A stretch of DNA of 64,000 nucleotides from Aquabacterium sp. J223 (GCF_024666615.1 NZ_CP088297.1:1488001-1552000), one strand, 5' to 3'. Counted from the stretch's first letter, positions 40,024-49,284 are shown. Notes: generated by a model not told the origin, from the letters alone. Translations and numbers: made by a program.

Positions 40024-40589
40024 ATGGTTTCTTCAACCGCCCTGGCCGCCTGGCACGACGCGGCGCTGCGCCTCCCGGTGGGCGACTACCGGGCCTGGGC
40101 GCTGGCGCAGCTGAAGCCGCTGCTGAGCTTCGACCATGCGGCCTGGGTGCTGGCGCCGATGGGCGAGCACGGCCGGCCCATGGTGCGCGGCACCGACTGC
40201 CTGTGGTGGCCGCAGGACGCCGGCGTTCCACGCGCCGCCGACGGCTGGCTGGACCGGCTGCTGGCGGCGGCGCACCAGCGCGTCGGCCGGGCGCTGTGCC
40301 TGCCGTCGGCGGCGGCCGCCGGGACCACGGGTGACCCCCGCGGGACGTGCTGTGCCTGGCGGGCGCGGAGCGCCGGGGCCATTCGATGCAGTGCATCGTG
40401 CTGGTCCGGCACACGGCGCCGGACCGCTTCGACGAAGAGGAGCGCCGCCGCTTCCAGCGCGTGGCGCCGCACCTGATGCAGGGCTTCGCCACCGCGCAGG
40501 CGGTGTTCGCCGCCGAGCATGGCCGCACCTGGACGCCGCCGGCGTCGACCGCCGGCGTCGCCGATCCGCAGGCCAGCACGACCGACTGA
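40024..40589 (+). pseudogene. Broken LuxR-family-like sensor gene (frameshifted, lacks HTH)
   Basis: Two adjacent frames together give a protein of about 188 residues that resembles the N-terminal sensor part of LuxR-family regulators in this order. The first frame (from ATG 40024) has AWHDAALRLPVGDYRAWALAQLKPLL and LLSFDHAAWVL, shown as separate stretches. The second has LVRHTAPDRFDEEERRRFQRVAPHL. Adding one C to the C5 run near 40333-40337 joins them. Even after repair no helix-turn-helix follows, since the frame stops at 40587-40589. It may be a decayed regulator or a stand-alone sensor protein. Confidence 0.55.
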
Positions 40590-40611
40590 CCGCCGCCGGT
40601 GGGCGGCCGGG

Positions 40612-41268
40612 TCAGCGCCGGTCGTCCGCGCCGCCGCGCCAGGCCGGCAGCCGCCAGTCCCGCCACAGCGCCAGGGCGCGCAGGGCGGTGGTGGTGAACG
40701 CCCCGGCCAGCAGCGGCACCGGCGCCGGCAGGGCCAGCCACTGCGCCCCCACCAGCACCCACGCCCCCGCGAAGGCGCACACCGCATAGGGCCGGTGGTC
40801 GCTGAAGGCGCGCGGCACCTCGTTGCAGACGATGTCGCGCAGCACGCCGCCGAAGACCGCCGTCACCACGCCCATCAGCACCGCCGCCACCGCCGGCAGG
40901 CCCGCCGTCAGCGCGATCTGCGTGCCGCTGGCGGCGAACAGGCCCAGCCCCAAGGCGTCGGGCCACTGCATCGCGCGTTCGGTGACGCGGAAATGGCGGC
41001 CGCGCAGGAAGGCCATGGCCACCAGCGTCAGGCCGATCAGCACCCAGAGCCAGCCCGGGTGCTGGACCCAGAAGAAGGGCCGCCGGTCGAGCAGCACGTC
41101 GCGCAGCGTGCCGCCGCCGAAGGCGGTGAGGCCCGCCGCCACGCACAGGCCGACCACGTCCAGCCCCTTGCGGGCGGCCTGGACGAGGCCGGACAGGGCG
41201 AAGGCCAGCATGGCCAGCGCCTCCACCACCAGCTGGGCGGTGGACAGGTCGAAGCGCAGGGGCGGCAC
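40612..41268 (-). CDS. TRIC-type (UPF0126) membrane channel protein
   Basis: The 218-residue protein is very hydrophobic with about seven membrane spans. It has the internally repeated UPF0126 motifs GLTAFGGGTLRDVLL and VVTAVFGGVLRDIVCNEVP. Bacterial relatives are structural homologues of trimeric intracellular cation channels and conduct monovalent cations. The duplicated GGG(T/V)LRD motif is diagnostic. It converges on the broken LuxR-like gene. Confidence 0.9.
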   Translation of the reverse strand: MPPLRFDLSTAQLVVEALAMLAFALSGLVQAARKGLDVVGLCVAAGLTAFGGGTLRDVLLDRRPFFWVQHPGWLWVLIGLTLVAMAFLRGRHFRVTERAMQWPDALGLGLFAASGTQIALTAGLPAVAAVLMGVVTAVFGGVLRDIVCNEVPRAFSDHRPYAVCAFAGAWVLVGAQWLALPAPVPLLAGAFTTTALRALALWRDWRLPAWRGGADDRR

Positions 41269-41578
41269 GGGTGGTCGGGCTTTCGCCGGGTGGTGGTCGC
41301 GGCGGCCAAGCGTAACGGCGGCGGCGGAACGGCGCTTGCCCGACAGCGCCGTCGCGCCTCGCCGGAACCGCCATGCCGCTGTACTTCGTCCTCGACTGCA
41401 TCCGCCGCTTCAACCGGGCCCGGCGGCGGTCGCTGCGATGAGCCGAACGCCCGGTCGTCGCCCGCACCTCGACGCGGTGCACCGTCCACGGCCCACCGCA
41501 GGCCGATCGGCGTGACGCGGGCGTGATGCGGGCGTTCGGTTCCGGGGCACCCCCGAGACCGGCCCGCGCCGCGGTGCG
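41269..41578. other. Gap without a confident gene
   Basis: This 310-bp stretch separates the TRIC gene from the aldolase-like gene. The only plausible small ORF runs from ATG 41373 to 41441 on the plus strand. It would encode 22 residues with a basic end (RRFNRARRRSLR), but it lacks a clear ribosome site. I do not call it a gene. Confidence 0.4.
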
Positions 41579-42394
41579 TCAGTCGCGGTACGACGGGTCG
41601 CGCCGGTCCAGCATGCGGCGCAGGGCGCGCCAGTCGCGGCCCTGGATGTAGTCGTTGGAGGCGGCGAACTGCGCCGCGCTGTGTTCGCACACCGACGCCG
41701 GCGGGTGCACCAGCCGACCGCCATGCGCGGTGGCGTCGAGCTGGATCTGGCAGGACAGCTCCAGGAAGTACATCTCCTCGAACGCCTCGCGCACCGTGCG
41801 GCCGCAGGTCAGCAGGCCGTGGTTGCGCAGGATCAGCGCCTTGTGCGGCCCCAGGTCGCGCACCAGCCGCTTCTGCTCGTCGGTGTCCAGCGCGATGCCC
41901 TCGAAGGCGTGGTAGCCGACGCGGCCATGGAAGCGCATGGCGTGCTGCGAGATCATCAACAGCCCTTCCTCGCGCGCCGAGATCGCCACGCCGGCGCGGG
42001 TGTGGGTGTGGAAGACGCAATCGAGGTCGGGCCGCGCCTGGTGGATGGCGGAATGGATGACGAAGCCGGCGGGGTTGGCCTCCAGCCGGCCGTCGTCCAC
42101 CGGCCGCCCTTCGAGGTCGACCTTGATCAGGTTGGAGGCGCTGACCTCCTCGTAGAGCAGGCCGAAGGCATTGATCAGGAAGTGGTCGTGCCGCCCCGGC
42201 ACCCGCAGCGAGATGTGGTTGTAGATGAGGTCGGTCATGCGGAACTGCACGCACAACCGGTAGCAGGCGGCCAGGTCCTCGCGCGCGGCCCATTCCTCGG
42301 GCGAGACCTGCTGGCGCAGCGTCGCGCGGCGTTCGGCGAGCACGCGCTGCAGCGTCTCGTCGTCCATGTGCTTGAGGGTCGGCACGTCGGCCAT
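41579..42394 (-). CDS. Class II aldolase/adducin family protein (copy 1)
   Basis: The 271-residue protein has the class II aldolase fold. Metal-site histidines are visible in VFHTHTRAGVAIS and ALILRNHGLLTCG, and IYNHISLRVPG lies near the N-terminus. Members act as zinc-dependent aldolases, epimerases or decarboxylases on sugar phosphates or hydroxy acids. The substrate here is unknown. It is 42 bp downstream of a Bug binding-protein gene and probably in one operon with it and aldolase copy 2. Confidence 0.88.
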   Translation of the reverse strand: MADVPTLKHMDDETLQRVLAERRATLRQQVSPEEWAAREDLAACYRLCVQFRMTDLIYNHISLRVPGRHDHFLINAFGLLYEEVSASNLIKVDLEGRPVDDGRLEANPAGFVIHSAIHQARPDLDCVFHTHTRAGVAISAREEGLLMISQHAMRFHGRVGYHAFEGIALDTDEQKRLVRDLGPHKALILRNHGLLTCGRTVREAFEEMYFLELSCQIQLDATAHGGRLVHPPASVCEHSAAQFAASNDYIQGRDWRALRRMLDRRDPSYRD

Positions 42395-42436
42395 GTCATC
42401 TCTCCTGGGGAAGGCGGGGCGGGCGGTGGAAGGAAA

Positions 42437-43420
42437 TCAGTCGAGTTTGACGCCGGTGGCGCGGATCACGCTGCCCCAGCGGCCGGCCTCGGCGCGCGAC
42501 ATGCTCCGGAACTCGGCCGGCGTGCCCGGCAGCGGCTCCATGCCGAAGTCGCCGAACAGTTTGACCACCTTCGGCGCCTGCATCGCCTTGTGCAGTTCGC
42601 CGTTGAGGCGGCTCACCACCTCGGCCGGCAGGCCGGCCGGGCCGATGAGGCCATGGAAGGCCGCCGCGTTGACGTCGGCGAAGCCGGACTCGACGAAGGT
42701 GGGCACGTCCGGCAGCGAGGGCACGCGCTTCGGGTTGGCCACCGCCAGCACGCGCACCGAGCCCGCCTTCATCGCCTGCAGGCCGCCGGGCAGGTCCAGC
42801 ATCATGGTCGGGATCTGGCCGGCCAGCAGGTCCTGCAGCGCCGGCGCGGCGCCCTTGTAGGGCACGTGCTGCATCTGGATGCCGGCGCGCTGCTTGAGCA
42901 GCTCCATCGCCATGTGGTGCGGCGAGCCGTTGCCCGGCGAGGCGTAGTTCACCTTGTCCGGGTTGGCCTTCACGTAGGCCACGTACTCGGCCACCGTCTT
43001 CGCCGGGAACGACGGGTGCACCACCAGCGCCACCGGGAAGCGGCCGATGGCGCCGATGTAGGTGAAGTCGGTGTCGGGCTTGTACGGCAGCTTGGCGAAC
43101 AGGTGCTCGTTGAACAGCAGCGCCGCGTTCTCGGCCTGCATGATGGTGTAGCCGTCCGGCTTGGACTGCAGCAGCGCGGCGACGCCGATGTTGGTCGAGG
43201 CGCCGGGCCGGTTCTCGATGACGATGGACTGGCCGAGCGAGGCCTGCATCGCCTCGCCCAGCGTCCGGGCGAGGTTGTCGGTGCCGCCGCCGGCGGCATA
43301 GGGCACGATCCAGCGCACCGGCTGCGCCGGGTAGCCCTGGGCGGCGGCGCCGCCCGCGGCCAGGGCCAGGCCCAGCCCCATTCCGATCGCGCCCGCCAGG
43401 CGCTTCAGCCATCCGTTCAT
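42437..43420 (-). CDS. Tripartite tricarboxylate transporter (Bug) substrate-binding protein 1
   Basis: A periplasmic binding protein of 327 residues with a signal peptide ending GGAAAQ near residue 28. It has the Bug-family pattern YPAQPVRWIVPYAAGGGTDNLAR, VIENRPGAS and HVPYKGAAPALQDLLAG. Bug proteins bind carboxylates and similar small anions for TctAB-type importers. No tctA or tctB gene is in this window. It lies between two class II aldolase genes, which suggests that its ligand is the substrate of one of them. The start at 43420 follows a GGAG site. Confidence 0.93.
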   Translation of the reverse strand: MNGWLKRLAGAIGMGLGLALAAGGAAAQGYPAQPVRWIVPYAAGGGTDNLARTLGEAMQASLGQSIVIENRPGASTNIGVAALLQSKPDGYTIMQAENAALLFNEHLFAKLPYKPDTDFTYIGAIGRFPVALVVHPSFPAKTVAEYVAYVKANPDKVNYASPGNGSPHHMAMELLKQRAGIQMQHVPYKGAAPALQDLLAGQIPTMMLDLPGGLQAMKAGSVRVLAVANPKRVPSLPDVPTFVESGFADVNAAAFHGLIGPAGLPAEVVSRLNGELHKAMQAPKVVKLFGDFGMEPLPGTPAEFRSMSRAEAGRWGSVIRATGVKLD

Positions 43421-43458
43421 CTCGTCTCCTGTGGTTGTGTGGGTGCGGCGTGAGCCGT

Positions 43459-44253
43459 TCAAAGCAGCTGCGGCAGCGTCACGCCGGCGCGGCGCACCGC
43501 GGCGGCGAAGACCTTGGGGAAGAGGTCGCGCTGCGGGTCGGTTTCCTGCACGTCGCGAGAGGACACTTCGCAGGCCTGCTGCGTAAGCTTCAGCGTCGGG
43601 CCGCTCATCGAGTCGGCCGCCAGCTGCACCTCGCAGGCGCGCTGCAGCACGTACAGCCAGTAGAACGCGGTGGGGATGTCGTGGCCCGCCGTGAGCAGCC
43701 CGTGCTGGCGCAGGATCAACACGTTCTTGTCGCCCAGCGACGCCACCAGTCGCTCCTGCTCGTGCTCGTGCACGACCACGCCGTCGAAGTCGTGGTAGGC
43801 CACGCGGCCGTACAGGAAGGCGGCGTAGAAGTTGTCCATGCGCAGGCCGTCGGCCTTGCAGGACACCGCCACGCCCGCGGTGTGGTGGGTGTGGATCACG
43901 CAGTGCGCGTCCTCGCGCGCGCCGTGGATGGCGCTGTGGATCACGAAGCCGGCGCGGTTGACCGGGTACGGGTTGTCGCCCACGGTGCGGCCGGCCATGT
44001 CCACCTTGACGAGGTTGGTCGCCGTCACCTCGCCGTAGGTCAGGCTGAACGGGTTGATCAGATAGTGGCGCTCGGGGCCCGGCACCCGCGCCGTGATGTG
44101 GTTGAAGATCTCCTCGGCCCAGCCGCGGTGCTCGAAGACACGGTAGCAGGCCGCCAGCTCCAGCCGCAGCCGCCATTCGTCCAGCGTCATGCCCTCGGGC
44201 TTGCTGGCGCGCACCTCGGCGTCGGGAAAGAGGTTCAGCTCGGTCGTGGTCAT
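43459..44253 (-). CDS. Class II aldolase/adducin family protein (copy 2)
   Basis: This 264-residue paralogue of the gene at 41579-42394 has CVIHTHHTAGVAVS and VLILRQHGLLTAG as the metal-site regions and IFNHITARVPGPERHYLINPF near the N-terminus, given in parts. The frame is open to 44685, but MTTTELNLFPDAE at 44253 is the natural start. It is the first gene of a minus-strand operon (aldolase 2, Bug, aldolase 1) and is divergent from a LysR regulator 97 bp away. Confidence 0.88.
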   Translation of the reverse strand: MTTTELNLFPDAEVRASKPEGMTLDEWRLRLELAACYRVFEHRGWAEEIFNHITARVPGPERHYLINPFSLTYGEVTATNLVKVDMAGRTVGDNPYPVNRAGFVIHSAIHGAREDAHCVIHTHHTAGVAVSCKADGLRMDNFYAAFLYGRVAYHDFDGVVVHEHEQERLVASLGDKNVLILRQHGLLTAGHDIPTAFYWLYVLQRACEVQLAADSMSGPTLKLTQQACEVSSRDVQETDPQRDLFPKVFAAAVRRAGVTLPQLL

Positions 44254-44325
44254 GGTGACGGCTCGTGGTGGGACGAACGGGGCACCCATTGGACGGCCTC
44301 GCGATCTATGATTCAAGCGAAATCT

Positions 44326-44343
44326 CTTCATCCATTGATGAAG
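44326..44343. promoter_or_regulatory. Inverted repeat in front of the LysR gene
   Basis: CTTCATC and GATGAAG flank CATT, ending 7 bases before the LysR start in the divergent gap. It could be an autoregulatory operator, although a typical T-N11-A site is not unique here. Confidence 0.4.
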
Positions 44344-44350
44344 CGGAGCC

Positions 44351-45256
44351 ATGAATCTCACCTTGCGCCAACTGCGCGCCTTTGCCGCCGTCGCCGACAC
44401 CGGCAGCTTCACCGAGGCCGCCCGCCAGCTGCACCTCACCCAGTCGGCCCTCTCGGTGCTGGTGCGCGAGCTCGAGCGTGAGCTCGGCGTGCGGCTGTTC
44501 GACCGCCACACCCGGCGGGTGCAGCTGGCCGAGGCCGGGCGCGACTTCCTGCCCCATGTGCAGCGGGTGATGGAGGAGCTGCAGGCCGCCACCGCCAGCG
44601 TCGGCAGCCTGCGCGACAAGCGGCGCGGCTCGTTGCGCGTGGCTGCGCCGCAGCTGATGGCCTGCACGCTGATGCCGCGGGTCATCGCCGCCTATGCCCA
44701 GGCCTACCCCGACATCGAGGTGCGGCTGCTCGACAGCGCGCCGGAGCAGACCCTGGCGCGGGTGGTCGCCGGCGAGGCGGAGCTGGCCATCGCCCCGGAC
44801 AGCCCGGTCGAGCCGGTGCTGATCCGGCAGGTGCTGATGCGCGACGACCACTGGCTGGTCTGTCCGGCGGACCACCCGCTGGCGCGGCGCAAGCGGGTGC
44901 GCTGGCGCGAGCTGCAGGGGCAGCCCTTCATCGCGCCGGCGCGCGACTTCCTGCGCCGCCTCGCGCCTGCGCTGGCGGCGGCGGGCGAGACGCCGCCACC
45001 GCGGCCGGTGCACGAGGTGTCGTACATGACCACGGCGCTCGGCCTGGTCGCCGCCGGGGCCGGCGTCACCGCCTGCCCCTCCTACGGCGCACCGCTGGCC
45101 CAGGCCTGGGGCCTGCAGATGCGGCCGCTGGTCGAGCCCACGTTCCTGCGCGAGGTCTGCATCCACCACCAGCCCCAGCGTTCGCTGTCGCCGGCGGCGC
45201 AGAGCTTCGTCGACTTCCTGCGCCGCTTCGTCGCGGCCGCCCCGCTGCCGTCATAA
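44351..45256 (+). CDS. LysR family transcriptional regulator
   Basis: The 301-residue protein has the N-terminal winged HTH (MNLTLRQLRAFAAVADTGSFTEAARQLHLTQSALS, described in parts) with LVRELERELGVRLFDRHTR, then the ligand-binding domain. It is divergent from the aldolase-Bug-aldolase operon and very likely controls it in response to the imported substrate. The LysR identity is certain; the target is inferred from position. Confidence 0.93.
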   Translation: MNLTLRQLRAFAAVADTGSFTEAARQLHLTQSALSVLVRELERELGVRLFDRHTRRVQLAEAGRDFLPHVQRVMEELQAATASVGSLRDKRRGSLRVAAPQLMACTLMPRVIAAYAQAYPDIEVRLLDSAPEQTLARVVAGEAELAIAPDSPVEPVLIRQVLMRDDHWLVCPADHPLARRKRVRWRELQGQPFIAPARDFLRRLAPALAAAGETPPPRPVHEVSYMTTALGLVAAGAGVTACPSYGAPLAQAWGLQMRPLVEPTFLREVCIHHQPQRSLSPAAQSFVDFLRRFVAAAPLPS

Positions 45257-45329
45257 ACAAAAGGCGCTGTCGCGCCGCGGGCGGGCGTGACACCCTCGTG
45301 CGCATTCGAACCGCAAACAGGAGACGCGC

Positions 45330-46394
45330 ATGTCCTTCGTCGATCGCCGCCCGGCCTCCACGGGCCTGGCGGCCCTGGCCCTCACCGCCGCACTGGCCGG
45401 CTGTGCCGGGCCGCAGGCCGGCGGTCCGTCGCCGCAGCGGCCCGACTTCGCCCGCCAGGCCGCCTGCAGCAGCCTGCTGCCGGCGTCCCATGGCGGCCCG
45501 ATGCCCGAGGGCGACACCGCCGTGCTGCGCTGGCTCGGCACGTCCAACTACGAGCTGGCCTACCGCAACACGGTGGTCCTGATGGACACCTTCTACGACC
45601 GGCCGGCGCGAACGCGCCCGCTCGGCTTCGACGTCAAGGACGTCAGGCGGGCCGACGCCATCCTCATCGGCCATGCGCACTTCGACCACATCACCGACGT
45701 GGCGCCGGTGGCCGCGGCCACCCGCGCGCCCGTGGTCGGCTCGGCCATCACCGCCACCACCGCGCAGAAGCTGGGCGTGCCGGCCGCGCAGACCGTCACC
45801 GTGCGCGGCGGCGAGACGCTGCGCTACGGCGACGTCACCGTGCGGCCGACGCACATCCTGCACAGCACCATCCAGCCGGAGCTGATCCCGGCGCTGGCCA
45901 ACCTGTACAGGGCCGACGGCCTCGGCCCGCTGACCGAGGCCGAGGAACGGCAGAGCAAGGCCTCGTCGGCCCGCGGCTCCTGGGACCCGAAGATCGTGAC
46001 CGAGGGCACCATGGGCTTCACGCTCGAGCTGCCCGGCGGCTTCAACATCACCTGGTTCGACAGCGTGGGCGACATCCACCCCGACGAGCGCCGGCTGGCG
46101 GCCGAACTGGCCGGCCGCATGGACGTGGCGCTTTTCCCGTGGACGCCGCACCCGATCGCCGAGCGCCAGCTGGCCTACACCTTCCAGCACCTCGAGCTGT
46201 TCAAGCCGAAGCTGTACGTGCCGACCCACCACGACCACATCTGGGGCGTGTGGCTGGACAACGGCCTGGAGCCGCTGTTCATGAAGATCCGCGACGAGCT
46301 GCCGGGCACGCGCTACGCCTCGCCGCTGTACCGCTCGCCGATCTGCCTGAGCACTTCGGGGCCGACGCGCGGGGAGTTCCACGTCGGGCGCTGA
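45330..46394 (+). CDS. MBL-fold metallo-hydrolase, putative lipoprotein
   Basis: The 354-residue protein has a lipobox LAGC (C25) after a hydrophobic N-terminus, so it is probably anchored as a lipoprotein. The metallo-beta-lactamase motif HAHFDH lies at residues 115-120 (H115, H117, D119, H120). Further possible metal ligands are DSVGDIHPDE and PTHHDHIWG. The substrate is unknown; relatives include lactonases and phosphodiesterases of the UlaG-like type. The start follows a GGAG site. It converges on Bug protein 2. Confidence 0.85.
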   Translation: MSFVDRRPASTGLAALALTAALAGCAGPQAGGPSPQRPDFARQAACSSLLPASHGGPMPEGDTAVLRWLGTSNYELAYRNTVVLMDTFYDRPARTRPLGFDVKDVRRADAILIGHAHFDHITDVAPVAAATRAPVVGSAITATTAQKLGVPAAQTVTVRGGETLRYGDVTVRPTHILHSTIQPELIPALANLYRADGLGPLTEAEERQSKASSARGSWDPKIVTEGTMGFTLELPGGFNITWFDSVGDIHPDERRLAAELAGRMDVALFPWTPHPIAERQLAYTFQHLELFKPKLYVPTHHDHIWGVWLDNGLEPLFMKIRDELPGTRYASPLYRSPICLSTSGPTRGEFHVGR

Positions 46395-46400
46395 ACGCGA

Positions 46401-46440
46401 CGAGGGCGCCGCGACGGCCGGTCGGCCGCGGGCGCCCTCG
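46401..46440. terminator. Hairpin between convergent genes
   Basis: CGAGGGCGCC (46401-46410) pairs perfectly with GGCGCCCTCG (46431-46440), with further pairing in the loop. There is no T run, so it may act as a bidirectional barrier for the MBL and Bug 2 genes rather than a classic terminator. Confidence 0.5.
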
Positions 46441-46462
46441 CAGGGTGGGTGGGCCGGTCCGG

Positions 46463-47431
46463 TCAGTCCGCCTGGGCACCCGAGGCCTTGACGACCTTGG
46501 CCCACTTGTCGATCTCGGTGCGGATGAAGGCGTCGAACTCCTCCGGCTTGTTGCCCACCGGCGTGATGCCGATCTCGGCGAAGCGGGCCTTCAGCTCCGG
46601 CGTCTGCACCGCACGCGCCATGTCGGCGGAGATCTTGCGCACCACCTCGCGCGGGGTGCCGCTGGGCACCACGGCGCCGAACACGCTGACCACGTTGAAG
46701 CCGGGCAGGGTCTCCGCGGCGGTGGGGATGTCGGGCGCCATCGACGCGCGCTGCGGGCTGAAGATGGCGATGGGCTTGAGCTTGCCGGCCTTGATGTGCG
46801 GCAGGCTGGAGAACAGCGGGTCGATCAGCAGCTGCACGCGGCCGGCGATGACGTCGGGGTAGGCGCCGCCCGAGCCCTTGTACGGCGCGTGCAGCATGTC
46901 GATGCCGGCGGTGGTCTTCACCAGCTCGCCGGCCAGGTGCATCGAGCTGCCGCTGCCCGGCGAGGCGTAGGTCAGCTTGCCGGGCTCCTTCTTCGCCAGC
47001 GCGATCAGCTCCTTCAGGTTGTTCGCCGGCAGGTCGTTGGTGGCGGTCATCACCACCGGCGAGTTGCCCAGCATGGTCACGCCCGACAGGTCCTTCAGCG
47101 TGTCGAAGGGCATGTTCTTGCGCAGCGACGGGTTGATGACGTGCGAGGTCACCACCAGGCCGATGGTGTGGCCGTCGGGCGCCGACTTGGCGACGAAGTC
47201 GGTGCCGAGCACCGTGCCGACGCCGGCCTTGTAGACCACCAGCACCGGCTGCTTCCAGGTCTCGGACAGCGTCTTCTCCAGCAGGCGGGCCATGATGTCC
47301 ACCGCACCGCCCGGCGCGTTCGGCACGACGATGGTGACGGCCTTGCTGGGGAAGTTCTGGGCCAGCGCATGGGGCGGCAGCGCGGTCAGGGCGGCGGCGG
47401 CGGAAAGGGCAAGCAGGGAACGACGTTTCAT
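46463..47431 (-). CDS. Tripartite tricarboxylate transporter (Bug) substrate-binding protein 2
   Basis: The 322-residue periplasmic protein has a signal peptide ending PPHALAQ near residue 25. It has the Bug motifs VTIVVPNAPGGAVDIMAR, DGHTIGL and HAPYKGSGGAYPDVIAG. Instead of the usual ENRPG the second motif reads VVYKAGVGT, an unusual change next to the ligand pocket. It lies 133 bp downstream of the GMC oxidoreductase gene on the same strand. No membrane subunits are present. Confidence 0.92.
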   Translation of the reverse strand: MKRRSLLALSAAAALTALPPHALAQNFPSKAVTIVVPNAPGGAVDIMARLLEKTLSETWKQPVLVVYKAGVGTVLGTDFVAKSAPDGHTIGLVVTSHVINPSLRKNMPFDTLKDLSGVTMLGNSPVVMTATNDLPANNLKELIALAKKEPGKLTYASPGSGSSMHLAGELVKTTAGIDMLHAPYKGSGGAYPDVIAGRVQLLIDPLFSSLPHIKAGKLKPIAIFSPQRASMAPDIPTAAETLPGFNVVSVFGAVVPSGTPREVVRKISADMARAVQTPELKARFAEIGITPVGNKPEEFDAFIRTEIDKWAKVVKASGAQAD

Positions 47432-47564
47432 GGCGGGGGGATGGAAGCAACGGACAGGAACGGACAGGAAAGCGCGGGGCGACGCCCCGCGGCGGCAGAA
47501 AAAGGAAGGCGTCGGGACGGTGCCGGGACGCGGCGCCGGCGCCGCGCCCCGGGCCCCGGAGGCA

Positions 47565-49271
47565 TCAGGCCGGCGTGACCTCCGCCCGCGGCGCACCGCG
47601 GGTCGATGCCGGCGGGGCCGCCGTCGCTGACGGCGACGGCAGCAGCAGGAAGCGGGCGGCCTGCTCGGCCACCATCAGCGTCGGCATGGCGGTGTTGCCC
47701 GACGGCACCTCGGGCATGACCGACGCGTCGGCCACCCGCAGCCCCTCGATGCCGAGCACCCGCAGCTGCGCGTCGACCACCGCCAGCGGGTCGTCCGGCC
47801 GGCCCATGCGGGCGGTGCCCACCGGGTGGTAGATGGAGCCGGCCTTCTCGGCCGCGGCGGCCAGCAGCGCGGCGTCGTCGTCGTCCGACACGGCAGGGCC
47901 CGGCCACAGCTCCTCGGGCGCATACCGGGCCATGGCGGGCTGTTGCATCAGCCGGCGGCTGAAGCGCATCGCATCGGCGACCACCTGGCGGTCGCGCGCC
48001 GTGGTCAGGAAGTTGAACAGCAGCCGCGGCGGCACGCCGGGGTCGGCGCTGTGCAGCCGCAGGCGGCCGCGGCTGGTCGGCCGCAGGTCGTAGACCACCA
48101 GCGTCAGGCCGGGGTGCGGGTCGAACGGCGCGTCGAAGCCGCCGCTGCGCGAGAAGGCCAGCACGTTGTAGCCGATGTCGGCGCGCGCCAGCCCGGGCCT
48201 CGACATGGCGAACAGGCCGAGCTGGCAGGGCGCCATGGTCAGCGGCCCGCGGCGGGTCAGCAGGTAGCGCAGGGCCATGGCGGCCTGGCCGCCGAGGCGG
48301 TTCATCGCCTCGTTCAGCGTCGGGCCGGCGGCCAGGCGGAAGCGCTGCGCCACCTGCAGGTGGTCGTGCAGGTTGGCGCCCACGCCGGGCCGGTGCAGCA
48401 GCGTCTCGATGCCGAGCTCGGCCAGGTGATCGGCCGGCCCGATGCCCGAGCGCAGCAACACCGAGGGCGAGCCGAAGGCGCCGGCCGCCAGCACCACCTC
48501 GCCGCGGCAGTGGGCGCTGCGGCGCACACCGTCCTGCAGCCAGGTGACGCCGACCGCGCGGCGGCCGTCGAGCAGCAGCCGGTCGGCCAGGGCGCCGGTG
48601 ACCACCTCCAGGTTGGGCCGGCGGCGCACCGCCGGCGACAGGAACGCGTCGGCCGCGCTCCAGCGCCGGCCCTGCCGCTGGTTGACGTGCACCGGCCCGA
48701 CGCCGAGGTTGTCGCCGCGGTTGAAGTCGTCGGTGGGCGGCACGCCGCAGGCCACGGCGGCGTCGTGCACCGCGTCGAGCACCGGCCACCACATGCGCGG
48801 TGCGTCGACCCGCCATTCGCCGCCCGCGCCATGGTGCGCGTCGGCGCCGGCGAAGAAGTCCTCGTGCCGCTTGAACAGCGGCAGCACGTCCGACCAGCCC
48901 CAGCCGGGCAGGCCGAGGTCGCGCCAGCCGTCGTAGTCGGCGGCCTGGCCGCGGATGCAGACCATGCCGTTGATGGCGGTGGAGCCGCCCAGGCCCTTGC
49001 CGCGCGGGTGCGCCAGGCGGCGCCCACCGAGGCCGGGCTCGGGCTCGCTCTCGTGGCACCAGTCGGCCCGCGCCGTGCCGATGGTGTAGCGGTAGCCCAC
49101 CGGCACACGGTGCCAGAGCGAGTCGGTGCGGCCGCCGGCTTCCAGCAGCAGCACCCGGTGGCCGGGGTCGGCCGACAGCCGGTTGGCCAGCAGGCAGCCC
49201 GCCGCGCCGGCGCCGACGACGATGAAGTCGTAGGCCGCCGCGCTGCCGGACGCCGGTGTGGGAGCGCTCAC
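47565..49271 (-). CDS. GMC family oxidoreductase (choline/alcohol dehydrogenase-like)
   Basis: A flavoprotein of 568 residues that oxidises an alcohol group. It has the FAD-binding fold YDFIVVGAGAAGCLLANRLS, the GMC signature 1 region PRGKGLGGSTAINGM, and the C-terminal YHPVGTARMG with the catalytic histidine. SGNTAMPTLMVAEQAARFL follows. Family members oxidise choline, polyethylene glycol or aliphatic alcohols, usually passing electrons to the respiratory chain. It lies between Bug 2 and Bug 3 genes, 13 bp from the latter, so its substrate may be related to the imported ligand. Confidence 0.93.
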   Translation of the reverse strand: MSAPTPASGSAAAYDFIVVGAGAAGCLLANRLSADPGHRVLLLEAGGRTDSLWHRVPVGYRYTIGTARADWCHESEPEPGLGGRRLAHPRGKGLGGSTAINGMVCIRGQAADYDGWRDLGLPGWGWSDVLPLFKRHEDFFAGADAHHGAGGEWRVDAPRMWWPVLDAVHDAAVACGVPPTDDFNRGDNLGVGPVHVNQRQGRRWSAADAFLSPAVRRRPNLEVVTGALADRLLLDGRRAVGVTWLQDGVRRSAHCRGEVVLAAGAFGSPSVLLRSGIGPADHLAELGIETLLHRPGVGANLHDHLQVAQRFRLAAGPTLNEAMNRLGGQAAMALRYLLTRRGPLTMAPCQLGLFAMSRPGLARADIGYNVLAFSRSGGFDAPFDPHPGLTLVVYDLRPTSRGRLRLHSADPGVPPRLLFNFLTTARDRQVVADAMRFSRRLMQQPAMARYAPEELWPGPAVSDDDDAALLAAAAEKAGSIYHPVGTARMGRPDDPLAVVDAQLRVLGIEGLRVADASVMPEVPSGNTAMPTLMVAEQAARFLLLPSPSATAAPPASTRGAPRAEVTPA

Positions 49272-49284
49272 CGCGGGGTGCCGA

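Noticed and set aside
41373..41441. 22-residue ORF in the gap after the TRIC gene
   Set aside because: No clear ribosome site and no supporting evidence; a short open frame of this size is expected by chance.
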